Positions 30,413-35,833 of a DNA stretch of 35,833 bases are shown piece by piece. The notes under the pieces were generated by a model. The model searched no databases. It saw only the letters and a program-made list of their open reading frames with translations, and was not told the DNA's origin. The translations under genes and the position numbers were made by a program. The stretch comes from a virus. The DNA is taken from the IMG/VR virus record IMGVR_UViG_3300033148_004889, positions 1 to 35,833 of that record; one strand, 5' to 3'. Numbering within the stretch: the first letter of the stretch is position 1; each line of letters starts with the position of its first letter.

Positions 30413-30706
30413 TCAAGATTCCCGGCGGCGCGGAGTTTTGATTCTCGCATCATTCCTGAGTTCATGATTGATGAATTTGTCCTCAGGAGAATTGAGGCAG
30501 ATTGCGCGAACCATTTCAAGCCAGAATGGATACCGGTGCCATTCCTGCGAATGCCGGATGCGCCGGATCGCAACGGGCCATGGTATTTGCCATGCGCCCT
30601 TTATTTTCTTCGCGCCCGCGAGCTTGCCTGTGCTACATGCCCAGCGTACAGCCTGGGGGGAGATGCCAGCGCGTTTGGCAAGCTCCCTTGTGGTCATGTA
30701 TCGCAT
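30413..30706 (-). CDS. Excisionase/MerR-like helix-turn-helix protein
   Basis: The 97-residue protein opens with a winged HTH of the HTH_17/excisionase type: MTTRELAKRAGISPQAVRWA, CSTGKLAGAKKIKGAWQIPW (residues about 4-45). Such proteins bind DNA as recombination directionality factors or small regulators. The C-terminal half is unremarkable and basic. ATG 30706 is chosen because AAGGAGGGAAA lies directly before it. It is the last gene of the leftward replication operon and converges with the rightward early genes; only about 20 bp lie between the stops, with no terminator visible. Confidence 0.75.
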   Translation of the reverse strand: MRYMTTRELAKRAGISPQAVRWACSTGKLAGAKKIKGAWQIPWPVAIRRIRHSQEWHRYPFWLEMVRAICLNSPEDKFINHELRNDARIKTPRRRES

Positions 30707-30718
30707 TTTCCCTCCTTA

Positions 30719-31327
30719 TCAGATTTGACAAGGTGCGGGAGTGCCGCATGAAATGGTGCGGGAATCGACCGAAAACACTTCTACCCTGGTCCGCGGATTT
30801 TTTGGGTCATGATGCAACCGCGATCCATCCCATGAAACAATTTGCCCATCGTTTTCCCAGCAAATCCCTTCAAGGCAATCCCCTATGGATTCCAGAGCCC
30901 CAGACAGGTCCGGCCGGCGGCCCCTGTAATAAATCGTGGCCAAGACGTGGACGGGTTCAGCAACTGGTTTGAGCCCGACAAGCGCGGATGCGGCCGCCCT
31001 TTCCCATCTCTGGTATGCTTCCGACGGAAGCACTTTCGGGAACCTGCCGCGTCAAATGATCCGTTTCGAGTTTTTCTTGCTTCGGATCGTGCCGGGGATG
31101 ACGATATCAAAAACCTTTTTCTGGTCCGCGGGAATGGGTTTCCCGGCTAAACTATCAAGCCATTCCAAGCCTTTGAAAAATACTTCGTCATAGCGCGGCT
31201 TTTTGGGGATAATTCGCTTTGATTCTTGTTGCGTAATATCCTCCCTATATTGGCGCTTGAGTTCACGTAGTGCTTCTTTTTTCTTCTTTTTCTGACGCTC
31301 TGTCTGTTTATCAAAATGGAGGGTCAT
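30719..31327 (-). pseudogene. rusA: RusA-type Holliday-junction resolvase interrupted by TGA
   Basis: Two parts of one frame are separated by a single TGA at 31054-31052. The first part ends VFDIVIPGTIRSKKNSKRII, the conserved RusA start. After the stop the same frame continues RGRFPKVLPSEAYQRWERAA and VLATIYYRGRRPDLSGALES, then ICWENDGQIVSWDG. The metal-binding Asp positions are RRPD and END; the Asp that in E. coli RusA follows two residues after the first is Ser here, as in some phage variants. About 70 basic, helical residues precede the fold. ATG 31327 follows AAGGAGGTGGAA. CGA-to-TGA mutation would explain the stop. Function would be junction or branch resolution in replication. Confidence 0.85.
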
Positions 31328-31688
31328 TTCCACCTCCTTCTTCTTTCTCGTTATCAGGGTTATCAGGCAGGTTGATTTTGCCTCCGCTCAAAAACTCGAT
31401 GCTTGATGCTATTATCTCGACTCTTTTTCGGTTTTTGCCATCCTCGGTTTTCCAGGTATTTGAATGCAATTTTCCCTCAACACACACCTCCTGCCCCTTA
31501 ATCAAATGCGTCGCGGCGGCTTCGGCCAATTTGCCGAATACGACAACCCTATGCCATTCTGTTTTTTTGTCCCAGGCTTTGCTCGGGTCCCGCGTCGCAA
31601 GGGAAAGCGTGGTTATCGCTAATCCTTTTCCGGTATACGCCAATTCGGGGTCGGCGCCAAGCCTGCCGACGAGAAAAACTTTGTTCAT
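31311..31688 (-). CDS. ssb: Single-stranded DNA-binding protein
   Basis: The 125-residue protein has the SSB OB-fold pattern: MNKVFLVGRLGADPELAYTG, ITTLSLATRD, DKKTEWHRVVVFGKLAEAAA, KGQEVCVEGKLHSNTWKTED. It ends in an acidic/Gly tail with the terminal DPPF that docks partner proteins in bacterial SSB. It coats single-stranded DNA during phage replication. The ribosome-binding site CCCGGAGGAATAGAAA is good. It overlaps rusA by 17 nt and belongs to the leftward replication operon. Confidence 0.95.
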   Translation of the reverse strand: MNKVFLVGRLGADPELAYTGKGLAITTLSLATRDPSKAWDKKTEWHRVVVFGKLAEAAATHLIKGQEVCVEGKLHSNTWKTEDGKNRKRVEIIASSIEFLSGGKINLPDNPDNEKEEGGGNDPPF

Positions 31689-31691
31689 TTT

Positions 31692-32282
31692 CTATTCCTC
31701 CGGGAGCAGAAGCGCCCTCGCGGCGTCAAGAAGTTTCGGTTGCGTAACCTCGCTGTAGCTGTCCCACAGGCTGCGAAACCGCGGGTATCCATAGCGGAAC
31801 AATTCATTGTTATCAAAAGACCGCAAAACGGACAACCCGCCCATTGCGCGCACGGCGCTTTTTGCAGCCTGCGTATATTTTTCCCCGAGTTCGATAGGGT
31901 ATCCATTTTCGCAGTAAGGACAATTCAAGGTTTCTGTATAGTCTTTTGGGTACGGCTCGCCCTTCCATTCCCTGATATATCCTCGCCCTTCGCAATGCCG
32001 GCATTTGGATTTCATATCATCCAGCAAGGCAAGCCACTCGTTATCTCTAAGATTATTCTTGCTCCCGAGAGCGGCTTCCAGGATTTCGGCAGGGCGCGGG
32101 AAGGTAGGATAGGTTCGCGTTCTGGCGAGGACATTAGATGCCCGCCGCAGGTCTTCTGCGCTTAGGCAGTCAAGGGCCCTGCGGTATGCTTCGATGGCGT
32201 CGGCGTCCGGCGCGTGGGCCGGGAAAATTTTGGCCAAATTGAACAGTTCAATGGCAAACGCTTCATCCTTGTCCATTGTCAT
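31692..32282 (-). CDS. Putative helicase loader with DnaJ-type zinc finger
   Basis: The 196-residue protein overlaps the initiator gene by 20 nt and precedes ssb. Residues about 10-75 (FNLAKIFPAHAPDADAIEAY, LDCLSAEDLRRASNVLARTR, FPRPAEILEA) resemble the helical N-terminus of phage helicase-loader or loader-inhibitor proteins. Residues about 94-127 hold a two-part zinc motif like DnaJ, CRHCEGRGYI and CPYCENGY. The C-terminus is helical (YPRFRSLWDSYSEVTQ). Position between an O-like initiator and SSB supports a P-like loading role. No ATPase motif is visible. Biochemical role inferred. Confidence 0.55.
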   Translation of the reverse strand: MTMDKDEAFAIELFNLAKIFPAHAPDADAIEAYRRALDCLSAEDLRRASNVLARTRTYPTFPRPAEILEAALGSKNNLRDNEWLALLDDMKSKCRHCEGRGYIREWKGEPYPKDYTETLNCPYCENGYPIELGEKYTQAAKSAVRAMGGLSVLRSFDNNELFRYGYPRFRSLWDSYSEVTQPKLLDAARALLLPEE

Positions 32283-33105
32283 ACCGCCCTTCTTTTTTGC
32301 GTTTCAGCCATTCAAGAACATTTGCCTGGGCGTCATTCAGGTTTAGTTTCCCATTCGTGTTTTTGTGGTAGTTTCCGTTGAGGATTTTAGCCATGTTCGA
32401 TGGCCGGATAACCCATTCCAGGGTGGCGCAAAATTCGTTCTTCTGGCCCATGAGAAACGGACTTTGGCGGATAAAGGTGAAGTATTCGCGCCACCATTCG
32501 AGGTTTTGGCGGATAGGGTTTTCCGTCCACCGGGAGCGAAGCATTTTTTTGAACTGTTCGGGGAACTCCCTGGTTTGGGGCAATTCCGGCATGGTTTCAT
32601 TCCAGAGAGATATGATTTTTTGATGAGGACATGATGGGATTTTCGGATTTATGCGCCTAGATATATCCTCTTCGCTAGAAGAGGATATATATATATTCTT
32701 ATATTCTTTATCTAGAGGTAGGGCGGATTCTGCTGTCTTGTTTGCTGTCTTGTTTGGTGTATTGTTTGCTGTATCGTCTTGTTGGTACTTCTCATAATTT
32801 ATGATGTGAATTAAGGAGGTTACATTGTTTTTTTGGTGTGCGATTTGCTGTCTCATTTCCCACGCACTAAGTGTGCGCCTCACGCGGTCCCTGCTCCAGC
32901 CCCATTTTTTGGCGAGTTCAACCTCGCTCATGGCCGCGCATCCCCTTGGAATCTTTACCGTTATTCCACGAACAACTCTTTCTGTGTCGCACCATGCGGC
33001 CATTAATAGCAGGTCCACCCACGCCCTGGCGCGGTCAAATGGCCTCCGCTGCCAGTCCGGCGTGTCTGCTATCGCCCGATAGAGTTTTATCCAGCCGTCA
33101 GCCAT
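32263..33105 (-). CDS. O-like replication initiation protein
   Basis: The 280-residue protein has a winged-helix N-terminal domain of the phage replisome-organiser type (GWIKLYRAIADTPDWQRRPF, MSEVELAKKWGWSRDRVRRT, SLIHIINYEKYQ). A Thr/Asn/Lys repeat linker follows (about 109-125), then a C-terminal domain with the pattern WWREYFTFIRQSPFLMG and LEWVIRPSNMAKILNGNY that I recognise from O- and DnaD-like initiators. It would bind the phage origin and recruit the loader and helicase. The linker region carries the iterons and hairpin described as origin. Its ATG has only a weak ribosome-binding site and follows the upstream TAA by 9 nt, which suggests coupling. Confidence 0.8.
   Translation of the reverse strand: MADGWIKLYRAIADTPDWQRRPFDRARAWVDLLLMAAWCDTERVVRGITVKIPRGCAAMSEVELAKKWGWSRDRVRRTLSAWEMRQQIAHQKNNVTSLIHIINYEKYQQDDTANNTPNKTANKTAESALPLDKEYKNIYISSSSEEDISRRINPKIPSCPHQKIISLWNETMPELPQTREFPEQFKKMLRSRWTENPIRQNLEWWREYFTFIRQSPFLMGQKNEFCATLEWVIRPSNMAKILNGNYHKNTNGKLNLNDAQANVLEWLKRKKEGRYDNGQG
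32661..32778. other. Candidate replication origin inside the initiator gene
   Basis: Four tandem 12-bp iterons stand at 32731-32778: TGCTGTCTTGTT twice, TGGTGTATTGTT, TGCTGTATCGTC. About 40 bp away is a perfect 13-bp stem, ATATATCCTCTTC (32661-32673) and GAAGAGGATATAT (32678-32690), with a 4-nt loop, next to an AT-rich stretch to 32711. Iterons plus an AT-rich region inside the initiator gene is the layout of lambda ori within O. Confidence 0.65.
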
Positions 33106-33114
33106 GAGAAGGTC

Positions 33115-33258
33115 TTAGCTTAGCCTGTAATGTCGAAGTATTCTCTCACCTATCCACCGCATGACCGGCTCTCCAGTTACCATGTCGCCAGGAAATCCTC
33201 CGACCACCGTCCAGCCCTCTATTATCTCATCGGTCGGTATTTCTGTTCCATCAGGCAT
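33115..33258 (-). CDS. Candidate 47-residue protein, or C-terminal part of the upstream gene
   Basis: After the TAG at 33273-33271 the same frame continues as natural-looking protein: SKWEMPDGTEIPTDEIIEGW, TVVGGFPGDMVTGEPVMRWI, GERILRHYRLS, ending in TAA at 33117-33115. An ATG at 33258 could start it alone but its ribosome-binding site is weak (GTGGGAA). The other option is that the TAG is a mutated TGG and both parts are one protein. The TAA lies 9 nt before the initiator ATG, which itself lacks a good site, so translation up to here is likely. Confidence 0.4.
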   Translation of the reverse strand: MPDGTEIPTDEIIEGWTVVGGFPGDMVTGEPVMRWIGERILRHYRLS

Positions 33259-33270
33259 TTCCCACTTACT

Positions 33271-33510
33271 CTACTTCACGACAACGGGAAGTCCATTGGG
33301 ATGAAATTTATGCTCGAAAACGGCCAGAATCCAGGTGCCGTCTTTGGGCGGTGGGTTTTCCGAGGGCATTTCCCACGGCTCGGCGGCGGTGTTTTCGAGG
33401 ATTTCCGCTTTGGTGCTCATGATAACCTCCCATAGATTGTAGCTTGCGAACTGGCCCAACAGGTAACCGAAGGCCAGGAAAACAGATGCCGTGATGGCGA
33501 AAGAAACCAT
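33271..33510 (-). CDS. Membrane protein with internal second start
   Basis: The 79-residue product from ATG 33510 (site GAGGGAGGGAAT) has one membrane span (MVSFAITASVFLAFGYLLGQ) related to the peptide at 3227. It continues in frame to an internal ATG at 33420 that has its own strong site, GGGAGGTTATC. The 49-residue short form starts MSTKAEILENTAAEPWEMPS and contains PPPKDGTWILAVFEHKF, a pattern resembling small phage DUF551-type proteins. Two products, one membrane-bound and one soluble, are thus possible. The frame ends at TAG 33273-33271, perhaps prematurely. Confidence 0.6.
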   Translation of the reverse strand: MVSFAITASVFLAFGYLLGQFASYNLWEVIMSTKAEILENTAAEPWEMPSENPPPKDGTWILAVFEHKFHPNGLPVVVK

Positions 33511-33523
33511 ATTCCCTCCCTCT

Positions 33524-34468
33524 TTACCCCATCCATTGCGCGGCAAAAAGCGGTCCGCCGGACCCCTTCATCAAGGCGGGCTCAATGCGCTCCTTAGCCA
33601 GCTCCACGTACTCCGGATTCAGCTCGACCCCTATGAACCGCCGGCCAAGCTCTACCGCCACCGCACCGCTGGTCCCGCTTCCGCAAAACGGGTCCAGCAC
33701 CACACCGCCCTCCGGGCACCCGGCCAGGATGCAAGGCTCTATCAGCTTGGGCGGGAAGGTAGCGAAGTGCGCCTTTGGGTATGGATACGTGGGCACCGTC
33801 CAAACGCTACGCTTGTTCCGCGTCCTGTTTAAATGTGGATGGTCTCCCACCGAAGCTTTTTCCCTGATCGCCTCGTGGTCGAAATAGTATTGCGGGGACC
33901 TGGAAAGCAGGAACAGGTACTCATGCGCCTTAGTGCACCGGTCCCGAACGGATTCAGGCAGGGGGTTGGGCTTGTGCCAGATGATATCCTGCCGCAGAAA
34001 CCACCCAGCATCCTGAATGGCAAACGCCACCCGCCAGGGAATACCCATTAGTTCCTTGGGTTTTAGGCCGGGAAAAACCCGCCGCGTCAGCGTGGTGGCC
34101 GCGCGGCAGGGCCGATCATATCCCGGGTCGTCCATGGTTTGGCCATAGAGACGGCCAATGCCGTTCGGGGATCCGTTTAGGCGGCTGTTATAGGAATCTC
34201 CTATGTTCAGCCACAGTGTGCCATCTATCCGCAGCACCCGGCGCACCTCGGCGAACACTTCCACCATGCGCGCCACGTAGGCCTCGGGCGTATCCTCCAG
34301 CCCGTATTGCCCCGGGTGTCCGTAATCCCGCAGACCGTAATAAGGGGGCGATGTTATGCAACAGTGCGCGCTCCCCGTCTCCAGCCCCCGCAACACCTCC
34401 AGGGCGTCTCCGGTGATTACGGTTGCGGATCCTTTGGTCCAGATATTCATATTCTCGCTCCCAGGCAT
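33524..34468 (-). CDS. DNA N4-cytosine/N6-adenine methyltransferase
   Basis: The 314-residue enzyme has catalytic motif IV, TSPPYYGLRDYG (residues about 39-50), before the SAM-binding motif I, VVLDPFCGSGTSG (about 265-277). This is the order of the beta class of N4/N6 amino-methyltransferases. Also visible are GTLWLNIGDSYNSR, DIIWHKPNPLPESVRDR and IGVELNPEYVELA. It would methylate an exocyclic amine in a specific DNA site, probably to guard phage DNA from restriction or to regulate it. No cognate nuclease is nearby. ATG 34468 is supported by AGGAGGCGCATATC. It is the second gene of the leftward operon. Confidence 0.93.
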   Translation of the reverse strand: MPGSENMNIWTKGSATVITGDALEVLRGLETGSAHCCITSPPYYGLRDYGHPGQYGLEDTPEAYVARMVEVFAEVRRVLRIDGTLWLNIGDSYNSRLNGSPNGIGRLYGQTMDDPGYDRPCRAATTLTRRVFPGLKPKELMGIPWRVAFAIQDAGWFLRQDIIWHKPNPLPESVRDRCTKAHEYLFLLSRSPQYYFDHEAIREKASVGDHPHLNRTRNKRSVWTVPTYPYPKAHFATFPPKLIEPCILAGCPEGGVVLDPFCGSGTSGAVAVELGRRFIGVELNPEYVELAKERIEPALMKGSGGPLFAAQWMG

Positions 34469-34614
34469 GATATGCGCCTCCTGCTGTTTTTTTGGTCGCG
34501 TTCAAGAAGTGAACAAATTGTTTTGCGTGGGTCGGCATGTGCGCGTTGGTCAAGGGGGGGGGAAGGTAGGATGCCGATTTTTTCGCTCCAGCCACAGAGC
34601 GCCCACGCAAAAAG

Positions 34615-34836
34615 CTAGTCCATGTAGTTTTCCGGGAACAGAAGCTCTTCGATTGTGACCATAATACCACGTTTGGCGAACTCCTGAACCATTTTGGCGG
34701 CCAGTTTCGGCCCCGGGGTCTTAACGCCCTTCCTCCAACAGAGGTTGTTGAGATGTTGGGTGGTGATCCCGAGGGCTTCCGCGAACTCCCGCCGCTTAAT
34801 CCGGTTTTTCTTGAGATGTCGCGCTATCGGTTTCAT
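34615..34836 (-). CDS. Cro/CI-like repressor, single HTH domain
   Basis: The 73-residue protein is one helix-turn-helix domain: IKRREFAEALGITTQHLNNL and CWRKGVKTPG, then a helix LAAKMVQEFAKRGIMVTIEE. There is no peptidase or dimerisation domain. It is the first gene of the leftward replication operon and stands back-to-back with the rightward operon at 35110, like cro or cI at a phage switch. It has no ribosome-binding site, and the predicted transcript begins at or next to its ATG. It probably binds operators in 34837-35060. Confidence 0.8.
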   Translation of the reverse strand: MKPIARHLKKNRIKRREFAEALGITTQHLNNLCWRKGVKTPGPKLAAKMVQEFAKRGIMVTIEELLFPENYMD

Positions 34837-34842
34837 GCGGGC

Positions 34843-34871
34843 ATGCTACCCAGAAAGGGTATCGGTGTCAA
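34843..34871 (-). promoter_or_regulatory. Leftward promoter of the replication operon
   Basis: On the minus strand TTGACA (34871-34866) and TAGCAT (34848-34843) are 17 bp apart. The expected start of transcription is at about 34836, the first base of the repressor ATG, giving a leaderless mRNA. The rest of the divergent region up to 35109 holds no gene. Confidence 0.65.
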
Positions 34872-35001
34872 GAGGAAATCCCAAAAAAATTTGAGCCCCC
34901 CGGAAAAAAATTTCATAACCCGCCGCCGGAAAAACATGCCGTCCGGGCGGACAAACCACCTATGCTGCCGGAATTATTAAGATAACGCGCCGCCTTCATG
35001 G

Positions 35002-35054
35002 TAACCACCCCGGTTAATTTTTTTCTTGACTTCGCTATTTTGGCTGTGTATCAT
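35002..35054 (+). promoter_or_regulatory. Rightward promoter P2
   Basis: TTGACT (35026-35031) and TATCAT (35049-35054) are 17 bp apart, preceded by GGTTAATTTTTTT. The dyad TAACC-N5-GGTTA (35002-35016) overlaps the upstream element. The block aligns without gaps with P1 at 28534-28586. It would drive the 35110 gene and the methylase after it. Confidence 0.75.
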
Positions 35055-35109
35055 CGGTGGCAATCGTGCGTGGAACCAAAAAGACAACCGAAAGGGGGAA
35101 GTCAAAGCC

Positions 35110-35550
35110 ATGACCTATCATCCGAATCAGCCCGTTGAACTTGCCGAAAATGGCAAATTCTCGGGCAAAATGGGCTATGTCGAATACTGTAGCGCGGACG
35201 GGAAATACGTTTTTGCTCGCGCAAGTGGCGATGTCATTGTGGCACGGTATCGTGTTGCTGATGTCCGCCCCTGGATCATCCCGAAACTGGAGCCCTACGC
35301 TCCGGTTTTACTCGAAGAACCGGAGCATGAACTCATTTTGACGTACCAGGGCGAGGATTATTACATCACGCCTGATCTGGACGTCGATATCCCCGTTATT
35401 TCCAGCGCCTGGGTTCCTATTTTCATCTGGAGCCAAGAATTCCTCGGGTATGCCAGGCTTTCACAAGACACGCTCCAGGAGCTTGCCGAGGCAAATCACC
35501 AGGAATTGCTAGAATATCTCAATGAACAGAGGGTAGAAAATGACAGATAG
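35110..35550 (+). CDS. Early protein of unknown function
   Basis: A 146-residue protein, first gene behind P2, starts at ATG 35110 with AAAGGGGGAAG about 10 nt upstream. An in-frame ATG at 35026 overlaps the promoter and is rejected. The N-terminal 55 residues look like a small beta-barrel (KFSGKMGYVEYCSADGKYVF, VIVARYRVADV). A Pro/Glu linker and a mixed C-terminal half follow (LTYQGEDYYITPDLDVDIPV, LSQDTLQELAEANHQELLEY). No family recognised. It overlaps the methylase start by 11 nt. Confidence 0.65.
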   Translation: MTYHPNQPVELAENGKFSGKMGYVEYCSADGKYVFARASGDVIVARYRVADVRPWIIPKLEPYAPVLLEEPEHELILTYQGEDYYITPDLDVDIPVISSAWVPIFIWSQEFLGYARLSQDTLQELAEANHQELLEYLNEQRVENDR

Positions 35551-35833
35551 ATTGCGTGCACCTATTCAATGGTATGGTGGGAAGGGGAATATGCGTGCGA
35601 AACTTCGGCCATTGATTCCGTACACAAAGATATACTGCGAACCGTTCGGCGGTGCAGCGTCCATGCTTTGGGACCGAAGGCCATCACCAGTTGAAATATA
35701 TAATGACATACATGGAGATCTTGTCAATTTATTTCGGGTACTCCAGGACCCGGAGAAGTACAAGGAACTGGAACACCGGCTTTTGCACACACTTTATTCC
35801 AGGGCGGAATTTGTCCGCGCTATTGAGATGCTT
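35540..35833 (+). CDS. Dam-type (D12 class) adenine methylase, 3' end cut by window
   Basis: The 98 visible codons start MTDRLRAPIQWYGGKGNMRA, with the D12-class N-terminal WYGGK motif, followed by YCEPFGGAASMLWDRR (motif I) and EIYNDIHGDLVNLFRVL (the conserved ND pair). This is the family of Dam and phage N6-adenine methylases. The catalytic DPPY motif lies beyond the window. The ATG is preceded by AGAGGGTAGAAA. A full member has about 260-290 residues, so at least 0.5 kb is missing. Confidence 0.92.
   Translation, partial: MTDRLRAPIQWYGGKGNMRAKLRPLIPYTKIYCEPFGGAASMLWDRRPSPVEIYNDIHGDLVNLFRVLQDPEKYKELEHRLLHTLYSRAEFVRAIEML

Noticed and set aside
30395-30751. Plus-strand 118-codon frame after the early genes
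   Set aside because: It is antisense to the excisionase-like HTH gene, which has a clear domain and a strong ribosome-binding site.
30719-31327. TGA read as an amino acid throughout the phage
   Set aside because: Many tightly overlapping genes (ATGA junctions at 1018, 1941, 13570/14043, 16610 and others) use TGA as a true stop, so recoding cannot be general.
1-35833. Integrase, attachment site, tRNA genes or insertion sequences
   Set aside because: I looked for recombinase motifs, long terminal inverted repeats and cloverleaf sequences and found none that I could support.

Overview
The window looks like most of the genome of a P22-type short-tailed (podovirus) phage or prophage. Read leftward, the order is small terminase, large terminase, portal, scaffold, P22-like coat, gp4-like adaptor, gp10-like plug, three ejection-protein positions and a tailspike, which follows the P22 morphogenesis order. 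A Gram-negative host is likely, because the lysis cassette includes an Rz1-like lipoprotein and an M23 endopeptidase. I cannot name the host. No integrase, tRNA or CRISPR array is visible.

Layout. (1) 1-3820, rightward: a truncated leucine-rich-repeat protein, a small coiled-coil protein, a YqaJ exonuclease and RecT annealing pair, then small zinc-finger and membrane proteins. This ends at a strong strand-switch terminator (3874-3920). (2) 27582 down to 3967, leftward: the late operon, with packaging (terS, terL), portal, head accessory proteins, scaffold, coat, a large secreted-looking fibre, adaptor, plug, a needle or fibre, a GNAT enzyme, three ejection proteins, tailspike and lysis. A consensus-like promoter lies just upstream of terS. 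(3) 27646-28638: a non-coding divergent control region with an AT-rich tract, a G-quadruplex motif, a decayed rhuM fragment and a rightward promoter. (4) 28639-30391, rightward: very small early genes. Two of their intergenic spacers are copies of an 83-nt element that forms two hairpins with compensatory base changes. (5) 34836 down to 30413, leftward: the replication operon, with a Cro/CI-like repressor, an N4/N6 methyltransferase, a small membrane protein, an O-like initiator carrying a lambda-style origin candidate, a putative helicase loader, SSB, RusA and an excisionase-like HTH protein. (6) 35002-35833, rightward: a promoter nearly identical to the one at 28534, an unknown gene and the start of a Dam-type methylase. 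If the genome is circularly permuted, this last operon continues into the left end of the window, which would make one PL-like recombination operon of dam, the LRR gene, exonuclease and recT.

Several genes are broken or suspicious. The large terminase carries two compensating frameshifts, rusA has an in-frame TGA, a possible TAG interruption lies at 33271, and the gene at 29900 may be frameshifted. This means either a decaying prophage or uncorrected sequencing errors. All calls rest on reading the sequence, with no database search.

The most interesting signals are the covarying two-hairpin intergenic element, the origin-like iterons and 13-bp stem inside the O-like gene, the twin early promoters with a shared dyad, the 12-residue motif shared by the portal and the largest ejection protein, and Sec-type signal peptides on two presumed virion fibre proteins.
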